Shown piece after piece: positions 50,257 through 60,310 of a DNA stretch of 64,000 nt (the stretch's first letter is position 1; the number at the start of each line of letters is the position of its first letter). Below the pieces are notes generated by a model, which saw only the letters and a program-made list of their open reading frames with translations, made no database searches and was not told the origin of the DNA. The position numbers and the translations under genes were made by a program. Origin of the DNA: Gemmatimonadota bacterium (lineage in GTDB: Bacteria > Latescibacterota > UBA2968 > UBA8231). The DNA is taken from contig VXOR01000103.1 in the NCBI GenBank assembly GCA_009840005.1, forward strand, positions 2,727 through 66,726, in the 5' to 3' direction.

Positions 50257-51234
50257 CTACTTTCGTTCGCCGAGAATTTCTATGACACTCTCCACGGCCT
50301 CGACTCGCGCGTCCTGAATCGAATCCTCGCTATACCAAGCCGTATGGCTCGTCAGCAAGATATTCGCCGCCGTCCGCAGCGGGGAGTCGCCAGGGAGGAT
50401 CTCCGGTTCGAAGACGTCCAGGCCAGCACCGCCGAGCCGCCCCTCGTTCAGGGCCGCGGCCAATGCCTCGGCGTCCACCAAGGCACCGCGCGCCGTGTTG
50501 ACCAACAAGGCGGACTTATTCATCATCGCTAGGGTCTCGGCGTTAATGATACAGCGCGTCTGGGGCGTCAGCGGCAGGTGGAGCGAGACCAGATCCGCCG
50601 TTCGCAGCAGCTCTTCCCGCCCGATCCGCGCGGCCCAGTCGATCCCATTGGCCTCCACTTCGTCGAAATAGACCACGTCCCGCACTAAGGGCCGCATCAG
50701 TTCGCCCAACTTGCGGCCGATGCGGCCGAATCCCAGCACTCCCAGCCTCAACCTGCTCAACCGCCGGATGGGAGCCGGCGTTCTCAGCGACCACTCCCCG
50801 CAGAGCAGCCGCTCCTGCGTCGATCCAAGCTGGCGGTGCAGGGCCAGCAACATGCCCATGGCGTGGACCGCCACTTCCTCAACGCAGTACTGCGGCGTAT
50901 TGCGGACGCTCATGCCGCGTTCGGCGGCCGCTTTTAGGTCGACGTTGTCGAGACCCGTGCCATATCGCTGCAGCAGCTTACAGCTGTCGGGGAGCAGGCC
51001 GATGATTTCCGCATCTATGGGGGCGATGCAGAACATCAGCGCGTCGATGCGGGACGCCGAGGCGATCGCCTGCTTCAGTTTGCACCGCTTCTCATCCACT
51101 GAATCGGTAACCGCGATTCCCGCAGAGGAGAGCGCAATCCCCGCCCGTCCGAGCCGTTCCCTTTCCGGATCGAGGTCTTCGGACACCCAGTCGCACACCA
51201 GCACGTGCTTTTCCATTGGCATCGTCTCACTCAT
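50257..51234 (-). CDS. D-isomer-specific 2-hydroxyacid dehydrogenase
   Basis: NAD-dependent dehydrogenase of about 325 residues. LLQRYGTGLDNVDLKAAAERG and VRNTPQYCVEEVAVHAMGMLL belong to the catalytic domain, LGVLGFGRIGRKLGELMRP is the dinucleotide loop, and LVNTARGALVDAEAL, GAGLDVFEPEI and LTSHTAWYSEDS carry the arginine, glutamate and histidine of the active site. The ATG at 51234 is preferred over 51405, since the longer frame adds an unrelated leader. It lies next to a phosphodiesterase gene on the same strand. Substrate unknown; the phosphoglycerate, glyoxylate and hydroxypyruvate branches are all possible. Confidence 0.86.
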   Translation of the reverse strand: MSETMPMEKHVLVCDWVSEDLDPERERLGRAGIALSSAGIAVTDSVDEKRCKLKQAIASASRIDALMFCIAPIDAEIIGLLPDSCKLLQRYGTGLDNVDLKAAAERGMSVRNTPQYCVEEVAVHAMGMLLALHRQLGSTQERLLCGEWSLRTPAPIRRLSRLRLGVLGFGRIGRKLGELMRPLVRDVVYFDEVEANGIDWAARIGREELLRTADLVSLHLPLTPQTRCIINAETLAMMNKSALLVNTARGALVDAEALAAALNEGRLGGAGLDVFEPEILPGDSPLRTAANILLTSHTAWYSEDSIQDARVEAVESVIEILGERK

Positions 51235-51358
51235 CTCCGGTCTCCCACCTTTCTCGGTGTTTTTGAGCCTGCACCTTTTGTTGTGGGTGCACGCTGCTGT
51301 GAGGATTACAACGCCGTCCTTGAATTTTAGCCACCCGAAGTCGGAACGATCTAGGGCA

Positions 51359-53320
51359 TCAGGACCGGCTGGGATCCCGCTCTCGCACCATCTCGTGCCC
51401 CTCAAACAAATCCCGCGCCACCGTCCCCTGCGCTTGGCGCGGCGGCTCGGCCCCCAGCATCTGGCAGAAGGTGGGCACTACATCGGCGGCGTGGATGTAC
51501 CCCAGCGTATCCACCGGCCGCTCGTAACCCCGCTTTACGCCCGGCCCGGCCAGCAACCACGAGCCAAAGCTGGACGAGGCCTCACTTTGGGTCGGCAGAA
51601 AGCCCCCGTGGTGCGCTCCGAACACATTGGGCGCACCAACGCAGCCTCCGTCGGCAATGCCGCGCCACTGGCCGTAGTACCCGCTCACGTACCCGTGGTC
51701 CCAGGCAAAAACCACATCGCCGCACTGGTCCCCCCACTGGCCGAGGATATACGCATCCCGCCGAGGCAGGGCTATGGCCACAGGATTGCGTCCCACTTCC
51801 TCGTCAACCCAAGTGCGCAGGGCCAGCAGCAACTCGGCCTCAATGCGGTCGAATTCCGGCCCCGGCTCGGCGTTGATGAAAATGTCGAACCCCTTGTCGT
51901 CCTTCATATAGGCCCGGGTGTGCTCCCAGTCGATATCCTCCTCGCGCACCTGATCGCGCACCAGCATTTCTTTCCCGCTACTCTTGAGCGCCAGAAAGCC
52001 CTGCTCGTGCAAAAACTGCCGGATATTGGCCACCCGCACATCGGGCGAGCACCCGTGGTCGGACACCACGCCCACGTACGTATGCTCATCCGCGTCTTCC
52101 CACAGCCGACCCAAAATGCGATCCCCCACCTGATAGGCTCGCCGGAAATAGTCCACGTACTGTTCGGCGCGCTCAGCTTCGTACCCCGGACACACCGGAT
52201 CCACGTCGCCAAGGTGGATGTGGTTGAGATAGTCGTACAGATGCCAGTGGCAGATAAAAAAGGAACAGCCTCGCTCGCGCAGCATGTAGCGTGCTACCTC
52301 GGCAAACCACATCCCTTGGTACTCGCATTCTTCCAAGGCCGTGTCAAAATCGGCCATTCCCGAAGTGTAGGGCAACATGGAGGCGTGTTCCTGATACGGC
52401 CCAAAGCGCTCCACCAGTTCCCCAGCCAACTCGTCGGGCAGCGTGAAGCCGTCGGTATAAGTCACCTGAGTGCGGTAGAGCTTGAGCCGGCTGCCGTCCG
52501 CGGCCAGTTCCATCAGCTTGAAGCGCACCGAAGCCGAGCGTTTGTTCCCGTCCATAGCAAAGTCCTCCACCGCCCACTCGCTCCATTCTCCCACCCCGGC
52601 AGCAGCTATGCAACTGTCCCCGTCCCGGTCCCGACACACCAACACCCGGTCGTAGCCCCTACCCGCACTGTCCACCGCCAGCAAGTAGAACGCGGTCACA
52701 TCCCCACCCAACCGAGCCACCACTTCAATGCGGCTCTCCAGCGGCGGAGCCTCACTCGCGGGCAGGTTTTGCCACTCCTGCGCCGGTCTCAGCGGCGGAA
52801 TCGGCTCGACGCTGCGTTGTTCCTGCCGCACGGCCGTGCCGTCGTGGTCCATTTCGATAGCCTCCTCTAGCGCGGCCTCCGTGGTATAGGCCTGGCAAAT
52901 AGCCACCTCAAAATCCGTGCTGCGATGCCCAGGATGGCCAAAGCCGTCAACGACAAAACCCGTCTCCACCCCGGAGGGATGGGCTGCCGGATAGTGGACG
53001 GCCACGCTTTGCATACCTGCCCGCTCCAAAGCGTTCCAGATGCGCTCGGCATTGTTGGCCCGCCCGTCGAAACTGTCGATTCGCTGGCCCGGCGCGACTT
53101 CCACCCGCCAGCGCGTCACCCCGTGCGTGCCCGTGTGCGCCCCCGTCGAAAGGGTGGCCCAGTTAGTCGGGGTCCACACCGGGAAAGAGGGCAGGGTCTG
53201 GTTGACCGTACCCTCGCGCAGCAGGCGCTCGAAGTGGGGCAAGGCCCCTTCCGCGGCGAATCGCTTCATCATCGGGACGATAAAGCCGTCCATGCCAAAG
53301 GCGTACATTTTGCGCTCCAT
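51359..53320 (-). CDS. Alkaline-phosphatase-superfamily phosphodiesterase/nucleotide pyrophosphatase
   Basis: A 653-residue metalloenzyme of the type I phosphodiesterase branch. The opening AFGMDGFIVPMMKRFAAEG, followed by FPVWTPTNWATLSTGAHTGTHG, holds the first metal aspartate and the threonine nucleophile. CHWHLYDYLNHIHLGDVDPV, VVSDHGCSPDVRVANIRQFL and a late AHHGGFLPT carry the other metal-binding aspartates and histidines. No signal peptide is visible. The ATG at 53320 follows GAGGAG. It diverges from the DUF6785 membrane protein across a repeat-rich spacer. Confidence 0.87.
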   Translation of the reverse strand: MERKMYAFGMDGFIVPMMKRFAAEGALPHFERLLREGTVNQTLPSFPVWTPTNWATLSTGAHTGTHGVTRWRVEVAPGQRIDSFDGRANNAERIWNALERAGMQSVAVHYPAAHPSGVETGFVVDGFGHPGHRSTDFEVAICQAYTTEAALEEAIEMDHDGTAVRQEQRSVEPIPPLRPAQEWQNLPASEAPPLESRIEVVARLGGDVTAFYLLAVDSAGRGYDRVLVCRDRDGDSCIAAAGVGEWSEWAVEDFAMDGNKRSASVRFKLMELAADGSRLKLYRTQVTYTDGFTLPDELAGELVERFGPYQEHASMLPYTSGMADFDTALEECEYQGMWFAEVARYMLRERGCSFFICHWHLYDYLNHIHLGDVDPVCPGYEAERAEQYVDYFRRAYQVGDRILGRLWEDADEHTYVGVVSDHGCSPDVRVANIRQFLHEQGFLALKSSGKEMLVRDQVREEDIDWEHTRAYMKDDKGFDIFINAEPGPEFDRIEAELLLALRTWVDEEVGRNPVAIALPRRDAYILGQWGDQCGDVVFAWDHGYVSGYYGQWRGIADGGCVGAPNVFGAHHGGFLPTQSEASSSFGSWLLAGPGVKRGYERPVDTLGYIHAADVVPTFCQMLGAEPPRQAQGTVARDLFEGHEMVRERDPSRS

Positions 53321-53332
53321 ATCTCCTCGTCT

Positions 53333-53576
53333 AAGAATTAAGAATTGAGAATTAAGAATTAGGAATTGGTCTTTCAAATGTGTCTATGGCCTCAGAAGCC
53401 AAGCGGATCAACGAGGGCCTCTAAGAACATTTCTCAGATAGTTAGCGGCTTTTTCCCGCAGACAGCAACCAGACCGCTGCCATCTCTTGTCGCGGAGTCA
53501 GCCGTTTATTGACGAGTATCCGCGGATTTGGCTACGTTTGCCAATTCCTAATTCCCAATTCCTAATTCCTAATTCA
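53333..53576. repeat. Inverted AATTCC-type repeat arrays flanking a 170-bp spacer
   Basis: Left arm 53333-53367 carries repeated GAATT units ending GAATTAGGAATTGG; right arm 53539-53576 carries CCAATTCC and CCTAATTCC units. They are inverted relative to each other over about 35 bp and could form a large stem around the intervening sequence. The right arm runs right into the start codon of the DUF6785 gene. The 170 bp between show no gene. Confidence 0.75.
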
Positions 53577-55522
53577 TGCTCCCAGATCCCCGACCCTCCC
53601 CCACAATCCGCCTACCGGCGATGCTGACCGGCCTCGGACTCTGCGCCCTGATTGCCGTGGGCCTGCCCTACGGAGAATTCGTGATCAAGGGCACCCGACT
53701 GGGCCTGAGCTCATCGACGCCAGCGGCCTTTTTCCTGCTCTTCTGTTTGCTCGCGTTGGTGCAACCGCTGCTAGGGCTAGTGCGGCGGCACTGGGCCTTC
53801 AACCGCGCCGAACTGCTGCTGATTACCTCAATGATGATGCTGGCAACGGCGATCCCGTCGCGGGGTTTCACCGGTGCCGCGCTCCCCGCCATTTCCAGCG
53901 TGCTCTACTACGCGACCCCAGAAAACAACTGGGTGGAACTGCTGGTGCCCCACATCCCCACTTGGATGGTCGTCCAAGACGAAGTGGCGATCAAGCAGTT
54001 TTACGAAGGACTCCCCCGAGGCGAATCCATCCCCTATGGCGCTTGGGTCGAGCCGCTTTTTTGGTGGTTGCTCTTTATGGCCGCCTTCTACCTCGTGCTC
54101 ATCTGCGCGATGGTGATTATGCGGCGGCAGTGGATGGACCACGAGCGGTTGCTCTACCCGCTAGTCCAAGTGCCGTTGGGGATGATTGAGGACGGCCCGC
54201 GGCCAGCGCGCATAAAACCCTTTTTGTGCAATCCAATAATGTGGGCCGGCTTTGCTGTACCGGCGATCCTCAACACGATCAACTCCTTTAGCCACTACTA
54301 CGAATTCGCGCCGCGCGTCGATCTCAACCTTCCGCTAGCCCTGGGACACGACGCGGTCGTCTTGCGCATCCGGCTCAACTACCTGATGATGGGCCTAGCC
54401 TATTTTATCAACACCGGGATCTCCGGCAGCTTGTGGTTTTTCTATGTATTGGCCAAAGCCCAAGAATGGGCCTGCTCGACCCTCGGCATCTTCACCACCG
54501 AACAGCTCGACGCCTTCAGTCACGCCGGCCCCACCACGGGCATGTTGAGCCATCAGAGCATGGGCGCGATGATTGCGCTGGTCGTCTTGGGGCTGTGGAC
54601 GGCGCGCGGGCATCTAAAAGCCGTGTGGCAGCAAGCCAAAACCGGCGGCAGCGCAGCCGGGGAGTTGCTGTCCTATCGGACGGCCGTGGTGGGCTTGGCC
54701 GTGGGGTTGGTCGTCATGGGCTTGTGGCTGGGGCAGACGGGGTTGCCTTGGTGGGCGGTGGTGCTGTTTCTCGGCGCGGCGTTCGCCATCTTCCTCGCCC
54801 TCACCCGCGTGATCGTCGAAGCCGGTCTCTCGTCGGCCGTGGAGGGGCTGTCGGGTGCGGGCTTTGTGGTCTCGGGCGTCGGCTCGTCAGCGCTGGGGGC
54901 AACGGGGATGATGGCGCTGGGCTTTACCCTCGCTTGGGCGGGCGACCTGCTGGTCTTTATGATGGCTCCCTGCGCCAACAGCATCCGCATGTTGCACGGC
55001 CTCAAGATCGGGCGGCGGCGCGTCCTCGCGATGCTAATGGCGGCGCTGGTCATCGGCCTTTTGGGTTCGATCTACGCGACTCTGAACTTGGGCTACCAGT
55101 ACGGGGCGCTCAACCTGCACCGGCAGTATTTCTCCGGGCTTTTCGCCTATGAGCCGTTTCGCTTTGCCGCCCGCTTCATCGAGACGCCGACCGGGCCCTA
55201 TTGGCTGGGGTGGCTCTGGAACGGAGTGGGGGCCGCGGTCATGGCGCTCTTGCTGTGGGCGCGTCACCACTTGCTGTGGTGGCCTCTGCACCCCATCGGC
55301 TACGTGGCTAGCGGCACCTGGATCCTCGGCAACGTCTGGTTCAGCATCTTCCTAGCTTGGCTGATTAAATCCGTCGTCTTGAAGTACATGGGGCCGAATG
55401 GCTATCGCTCGACGCGCTGGTTCTTTTTGGGGGTGATACTCGGACAATTCGCTTCGGGCGGGGCGTGGTTGGTGGTGGATGGCTTCACCGGAATGACGGG
55501 CAACGTGATTCGCATGTACTAA
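53576..55522 (+). CDS. DUF6785-type polytopic membrane protein
   Basis: A 648-residue inner-membrane protein with about 14 hydrophobic segments (for example AFFLLFCLLALVQPLLGLV, LFMAAFYLVLICAMVIM, VVLFLGAAFAIFLALTRVIV). It resembles the DUF6785/DUF6784 proteins common in Planctomycetes and related lineages, distantly like oligopeptide-transporter-type carriers. The ATG at 53576 has no clear ribosome binding site because the AATTCC array ends there; an ATG at 53621 is an alternative. The divergent phosphodiesterase gene may share its regulation. Confidence 0.72.
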   Translation: MLPDPRPSPTIRLPAMLTGLGLCALIAVGLPYGEFVIKGTRLGLSSSTPAAFFLLFCLLALVQPLLGLVRRHWAFNRAELLLITSMMMLATAIPSRGFTGAALPAISSVLYYATPENNWVELLVPHIPTWMVVQDEVAIKQFYEGLPRGESIPYGAWVEPLFWWLLFMAAFYLVLICAMVIMRRQWMDHERLLYPLVQVPLGMIEDGPRPARIKPFLCNPIMWAGFAVPAILNTINSFSHYYEFAPRVDLNLPLALGHDAVVLRIRLNYLMMGLAYFINTGISGSLWFFYVLAKAQEWACSTLGIFTTEQLDAFSHAGPTTGMLSHQSMGAMIALVVLGLWTARGHLKAVWQQAKTGGSAAGELLSYRTAVVGLAVGLVVMGLWLGQTGLPWWAVVLFLGAAFAIFLALTRVIVEAGLSSAVEGLSGAGFVVSGVGSSALGATGMMALGFTLAWAGDLLVFMMAPCANSIRMLHGLKIGRRRVLAMLMAALVIGLLGSIYATLNLGYQYGALNLHRQYFSGLFAYEPFRFAARFIETPTGPYWLGWLWNGVGAAVMALLLWARHHLLWWPLHPIGYVASGTWILGNVWFSIFLAWLIKSVVLKYMGPNGYRSTRWFFLGVILGQFASGGAWLVVDGFTGMTGNVIRMY

Positions 55523-55580
55523 AGACAAATAAAGCCAAGAATTACATACAGTTATTCGTATTGGCAGTATTGGCAAAAAC

Positions 55581-55608
55581 TTGACACTCGCCTAGCCGTT
55601 GATTAAAT
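55581..55608 (+). promoter_or_regulatory. Possible promoter of the envelope cluster
   Basis: A perfect TTGACA at 55581-55586 is followed 16 bp later by TTAAAT at 55603-55608. The transcript would begin very near the ATG at 55617, implying a short or nearly absent leader, consistent with the lack of a ribosome binding site there. Confidence 0.45.
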
Positions 55609-55616
55609 CAAACAGC

Positions 55617-57221
55617 ATGTTTATCGCTACTTCCCGCTTCCTGTGGTGCGCTATCGCCCTCTTGGCCCTGTTCGGCTGCGCGCCAGACGACCCAGTCGTG
55701 GCCCAAGTCGGCGATGTGACCCTTACCAAGGCCGAGTACCTGCGCTTTGTCGAGCGCTTGCCCCCAGGCTTGCAGAGCGCGGACGCGCGCGACCACCTAC
55801 AGTCCCTCGTCGATCAGGAATTGTTGCTACAAGAGGCCCGTGCTAGAGGAATCGAGCAAAGCGACGAAGTTCGCTACCAACTAAATGCCCTCGTCCGCAA
55901 GCGGTTTTCCCAGCGCTACCAAGCTGAAGTGCTCGCGCCGCAAGTCGAGGTGACGCCCGAGGAAATCGAGCGCACCTTCGTCGAGATGGGCTTTGACCGC
56001 GAGCGGCTCTTTGCGCGGATTCTGGTGCGGCAGCAACAAGAGGTGGACCGCGTATTGCAGGCTCTGCACGAGGGAGAGCCTTTCGCCGAACTAGCGCAGC
56101 GCTTTGCGGCCAACGACCTTTTTGCCCCGCAGGGCGATGGCGTTGTCGGTTGGATTGGGCGCACCCAAGCGCAGCGCTTTGCCATTCCGCCGCAGATCTT
56201 CCTCTCCCTGCCGGTCGGCCAAGTCGCCGAACCGTTGCGATTGGCGGGCGGCTGGCAAATCTATCGCTTTATCGAAGACCGGTCAGCCGACAAGGCCGAC
56301 TACGCAGAAGAAGCCGCCAGTGCGGCGCGGCGCGAAAAGTGGCAGAGTCGCCTGCAAATCGAAGTGGAAACCCTGAGCCGCTCCTTGGGCCTCGAGTTGG
56401 TCCACGAGGGCCTGCAAGCCTTGCTGGCCGAGCCGACTCTCGCCGACTCGCTCGCCGCACTTCCGCTCTACCGCTTTGACGGCGGAGCAATTCCCTTGGG
56501 CGAATACCTCCACGATCTGCGCTCGGTCGGCTTCCGGGGTGCGTTGCAAGACAGCGCACAGGTCGTCTCGTTGGCCCGCGCCGCGCTCTTGCCGGCCTAT
56601 CTGATGACAGCGGCAGCCCAACGGCGCGGATGGGACCAAGAAGCCGAATTCGCCGAGTGGCGCGAGCGTAAGCGCAAGGCCCTCGTCTTACAGCAGCTCA
56701 CCAAGGTAGAAACAGCGACAAAGGCCGTCCCCAGCGAGGAGCAAGTCGCCGCGTACTACGAGGCCAACAAGACGCGCTTCCGCACGGCCGAATCCGCCCA
56801 CATCAACCAACTCCTCGTGCCCACCCGCGAGCAGGCCCAAGAGTTGCGCGAAGCCCTTGCAAACGGCAGCACCGTCGCCGAGTTGTTGGCCCGACCGGGC
56901 GTAGAGACCCACGGCGACCCACGCGCCGACGGTGCGCTGCACCTGCGCAAGGTGGTGCGGGCGCGCTACCCCCAGCTTGTAGATGCGGCCTTTGCTGCAG
57001 AGATCGACGAATGGGACGGACCAGTAGAGGTGCTAGACCAATTTGCCGTGTTCCGGGTACTCCACAAGGAAGGCGGCGACATCCAACCCTTCGCCCAAGC
57101 GCGGGCGCAAGTGCGGGGCATCTTAGAAGCAAGGCGTCAGAACGAGCTCATGGACGGGCTCATCCAACGCCTGCGCGCCGAGCGCGCAAGCCAAGTCGCC
57201 TTATTCGCCGAGCGCCTGTAA
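55617..57221 (+). CDS. Parvulin-type peptidyl-prolyl isomerase lipoprotein (SurA/PpiD-like)
   Basis: Envelope chaperone of about 534 residues. The signal (TSRFLWCAIALLALFGC) ends in a lipobox LFGC, so it is a lipoprotein. Residues 25-110 resemble the SurA N-terminal helix bundle (VAQVGDVTLTKAEYLRFVERL). A parvulin domain follows at about 125-220 (RLFARILVRQQQEVDRVLQAL, then GDGVVGWIGRTQ) and a second, weaker one near 375-500. The ATG at 55617 is preferred over an upstream TTG. The gene heads a cluster with two large exported proteins that it may fold or escort. Confidence 0.82.
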   Translation: MFIATSRFLWCAIALLALFGCAPDDPVVAQVGDVTLTKAEYLRFVERLPPGLQSADARDHLQSLVDQELLLQEARARGIEQSDEVRYQLNALVRKRFSQRYQAEVLAPQVEVTPEEIERTFVEMGFDRERLFARILVRQQQEVDRVLQALHEGEPFAELAQRFAANDLFAPQGDGVVGWIGRTQAQRFAIPPQIFLSLPVGQVAEPLRLAGGWQIYRFIEDRSADKADYAEEAASAARREKWQSRLQIEVETLSRSLGLELVHEGLQALLAEPTLADSLAALPLYRFDGGAIPLGEYLHDLRSVGFRGALQDSAQVVSLARAALLPAYLMTAAAQRRGWDQEAEFAEWRERKRKALVLQQLTKVETATKAVPSEEQVAAYYEANKTRFRTAESAHINQLLVPTREQAQELREALANGSTVAELLARPGVETHGDPRADGALHLRKVVRARYPQLVDAAFAAEIDEWDGPVEVLDQFAVFRVLHKEGGDIQPFAQARAQVRGILEARRQNELMDGLIQRLRAERASQVALFAERL

Positions 57222-57233
57222 GGAGGTGCCATC

Positions 57234-60200
57234 TTGGTAAAAGTAAAATGGGGTGCCATCGCGTACTGCCTGTTGTGGGCATGGCTGCCGGCCAGCGCGC
57301 AGCAAGGGTACGACATCGTTGACGACCGCATTGTCGTCTCTGGGCGCAGCCACTGGGAGCACTGGAAAAAACCCGAACACCTGACCACCATCGACAACTC
57401 GGGCGCGGTGCGTCCGCGGCACCTGCGCTCGATCTACAATGTCCTCGCCGATCCCAGCATCGCCCGTCCGGTCGTAATCACCAACAAAGACCCGCGCATT
57501 CTCAATGTAGATAGCACCCTGAAAGTAGATGTGCTCGGCCGACCGGTCCAAGACACCCAGAAAAATTTCGTGTACGACTATCTGGTGCGGGCCGGGGTCA
57601 GCCGCGCAGGCTCCAACATCGAGATGGCGGCCCATATCATCGACGGCGACCCGACCACCTTCTGGGAGCCCGACCCGCGCGATCCCATCGAGCAGTGGTG
57701 GGTCGAGGTCGATCTGGGCCGCGCCTTACCCGTGGAGGGCATTTCCGTGCGCTTCGTCGAAGAGGGACTGGGCGATCCGTTTTTCAAGTACCTCCTCCTC
57801 TTGGCACGGAACCAGACTCTATCATTTACCGACGACCGCAAGGTTAGCTTTGAGCTGTTTGTCCCCCACGAAGGCCCCAATACCCAGCAACGCGCCTTCT
57901 TCTTTGAAAGTGCAGCCGCAACCGAGGGGGCACTGGTCAACCTCGGCCTCGTAGATGCCTCCGGCGGGATCAGCAGTGTCAAGAAACTGCACCAAAACAG
58001 CGCCGACCCAGCTTGGACCGGCAAAGTCATCGAAACCATCCGCATCGTAATCACCGACACGCGCGGCGGGCGGGCCGAGCAAATCGACCAAGCCGCGTGG
58101 GAGACGCTGCCGGTGCATGAACGCGGCGACATCGTCCACTTCGTGCGCGACTTTGCCGGCCGCGAAGAGCCGGTGGACGCCGAGACCTACGAGTCCTTGG
58201 AGGAGGAGCGGCGCGGGCGGCGGGAATTCTATCGCCGGGAGTTGCCGCGCCTAGCCGAGGTCGCAGTGTGGGGCTGGGGAGACAACATTAGTCTCGGCCT
58301 AGTCGAAGGGGGAGGCACCTTGGACCTGACCTCGGCTGGCAAGACGCCGGCACCGGCTTTCGACGGGGATATCAGCAGCCGTTATCAGCAACCCACCCGA
58401 GACCCCCTCGACCCGGGTGCCAACGTGCTGACCATCGACATCGGCGGTACGGTGTGGCTGGACCAAATTCGCGTCGCTGGTAGTAATATCCGCGGCTATC
58501 AGATGCGGTCTTCTACCGGAGAACGCGACGCCCAAGGCAAGCTGCGCTGGCGCGCGATTACACCGCCGGAACGGGTAAAAAACGTCGATCACGGGGAATT
58601 CAGGCACCTCAACGATGTGCAAAACCCCGTGCGCAAGGTGCGCTTCCTCGACCTGTTGGCCTTAGCCAATTTCATCGGCGACACCCAAAACCGCACCGAC
58701 CGCTTCTGGCCTCAATTCAACGAACTCATGCTGTTTGCCGAAGGCGTACCCGCGGAAATCGAGATAGAATCCGCTCTGATTGAACTGCCTGGGCTGGTGA
58801 CCTTGGGCAGTATCCACTGGGAGGCCGACACGCCGCCGGGCACCAAAGTCGAGATCCGCACCCGCACTGGCGACCAGCTCCTCCAGCGGATCCGCTTCTT
58901 CGACAGCAATGGCATTGAAAAGACCGCGGCCGAGCACAAGAAGCTCCTTGCCTTTCTCAAGGGGCCAATCGACACGTCCTTTGCCATCGGCCCGGGCTGG
59001 AGTGCTTGGAGCCAGCAGTACCAGCAGCCCGGCGACCCGGTAACGTCGCCCAGCCTGCGCAAGTTCATGCAAATTCAGGCTCGCCTGCTCAGCGAAGACC
59101 GCCAGATCGCACCCGCGCTAGAGCGCATCTCCGTAGAGCTGCACACCCCGGTCGCTCTCGGGCTGCGAGCCGAAGTCTGGCCGCCCGAGGCCCAAGTGGG
59201 GGTTCTGGATACTTTCGAGGTTTTCGTCCAACCCCAGTTCCTAGAGCGGCCCACCTCGGTCCGCAGTCTCGGGTTCGACGAGCTGCTCATCAGCGCCGAT
59301 CCAGGGCTCGATATGCAGCTCGTTGATGTGGCAATCGGCACTGAGGAGCAGTTTGCATCTGGAGCACCACAATCGCTCTTGGACCTAGCAAGCACCGACG
59401 GCCAAATGCTGCAAGGCGACTCGCTCCTAGTCCGCCTCCCAGAAGTCGCCCGCAGCGACACCGACGAGTTGCCGCAGCTATATTTCCGCACAACGGCCGA
59501 TGGCGAGGAAGTGCCCACCAGCATCGACGGCCAGCTTTTGACAGCAACCTCGCACGCCCTGCTCCCAGACGCGGTGCGCGGCGCGGTGCGCTACTTCCGC
59601 ATTGCCGGAGAAGAGCTAGTGGAAGTAGATCGCGCAGCTTACGATGAACTGCCGCCCGAATCTCAAGGCCCCGTGCGCTACTTCCGCAAGGTCGTAGGTT
59701 TGGGGACCCAGACGCTTTTCGACGAGGTCGGCGATACGCTCAGCGCAGCCCAATACAACCGGCTAGGCCGCGCCAGAGGATGGGTCGTCGGCCACGGCCG
59801 ACTCGTGCGCCTGCGCTTTGCATCCAAGGTATTTCTCCACGGCACCAAGCTGAAGGTGGCCGTGCGCAACCAAGCGGCTAGCACGCCCTATCAGCCCGCC
59901 GACGCGGCCGACGCTACCGCGCTGCGACCGTCGCAAACCCTGTCGATTGCCGCGCTCGGTGCCACGCAGATCGTCGCCAATATCTCGGTGGCACCCAATC
60001 CGTTCACGCCCAATGGCGACCTCGTAAACGACGTGGCCCAAATCGAGTTCTCGCTGTTCAAAGTCTATGCCGAGCGGCCAGCCGCCGTCCGCATTTGGGC
60101 ACTCGACGGTCGGCCCATGCGCCTGCTAGAAGGCACGGCCCAAGGCGGGCATCAGCGCTTTACTTGGGATGGAAAGGACGACCATGGCCGCGTCGTGCCG

Positions 60201-60293
60201 CCCGGGCTTTACATCTGCCAGATCGACGTAGAAACCGACGCCGAAGACAGCGCCGGACAACGGCAATCCCACCTTATCGCGGTAGCCTATTAG
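57234..60293 (+). CDS. Large exported protein with discoidin-like and FlgD-like regions
   Basis: A 1019-residue exported protein with TTG start, supported by GGAGGTGCCATC and by the signal peptide (GAIAYCLLWAWLPASAQ). Two regions look like F5/8-type (discoidin) beta sandwiches (residues 130-190, HIIDGDPTTFWEPDPRDPIEQ; and 370-440, PAFDGDISSRYQQPTRDPLD). Short motifs such as AWETLPVHERGDIVHFVRDF and AYDELPPESQGPVRYFRKVV repeat. The C-terminus (VAPNPFTPNGDLVNDVAQIEF and GHQRFTWDGKDDHGRVVPPG) is a FlgD-type Ig module. It is probably a cell-surface or secreted protein; function unknown. Confidence 0.75.
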   Translation: MVKVKWGAIAYCLLWAWLPASAQQGYDIVDDRIVVSGRSHWEHWKKPEHLTTIDNSGAVRPRHLRSIYNVLADPSIARPVVITNKDPRILNVDSTLKVDVLGRPVQDTQKNFVYDYLVRAGVSRAGSNIEMAAHIIDGDPTTFWEPDPRDPIEQWWVEVDLGRALPVEGISVRFVEEGLGDPFFKYLLLLARNQTLSFTDDRKVSFELFVPHEGPNTQQRAFFFESAAATEGALVNLGLVDASGGISSVKKLHQNSADPAWTGKVIETIRIVITDTRGGRAEQIDQAAWETLPVHERGDIVHFVRDFAGREEPVDAETYESLEEERRGRREFYRRELPRLAEVAVWGWGDNISLGLVEGGGTLDLTSAGKTPAPAFDGDISSRYQQPTRDPLDPGANVLTIDIGGTVWLDQIRVAGSNIRGYQMRSSTGERDAQGKLRWRAITPPERVKNVDHGEFRHLNDVQNPVRKVRFLDLLALANFIGDTQNRTDRFWPQFNELMLFAEGVPAEIEIESALIELPGLVTLGSIHWEADTPPGTKVEIRTRTGDQLLQRIRFFDSNGIEKTAAEHKKLLAFLKGPIDTSFAIGPGWSAWSQQYQQPGDPVTSPSLRKFMQIQARLLSEDRQIAPALERISVELHTPVALGLRAEVWPPEAQVGVLDTFEVFVQPQFLERPTSVRSLGFDELLISADPGLDMQLVDVAIGTEEQFASGAPQSLLDLASTDGQMLQGDSLLVRLPEVARSDTDELPQLYFRTTADGEEVPTSIDGQLLTATSHALLPDAVRGAVRYFRIAGEELVEVDRAAYDELPPESQGPVRYFRKVVGLGTQTLFDEVGDTLSAAQYNRLGRARGWVVGHGRLVRLRFASKVFLHGTKLKVAVRNQAASTPYQPADAADATALRPSQTLSIAALGATQIVANISVAPNPFTPNGDLVNDVAQIEFSLFKVYAERPAAVRIWALDGRPMRLLEGTAQGGHQRFTWDGKDDHGRVVPPGLYICQIDVETDAEDSAGQRQSHLIAVAY

Positions 60294-60310
60294 GGGCGAA
60301 AAGAGAACCC

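Noticed and set aside
50711..52870. 719-codon plus-strand open frame
   Set aside because: It lies antisense across the 2-hydroxyacid dehydrogenase and phosphodiesterase genes, both of which have catalytic motifs; this one has none.
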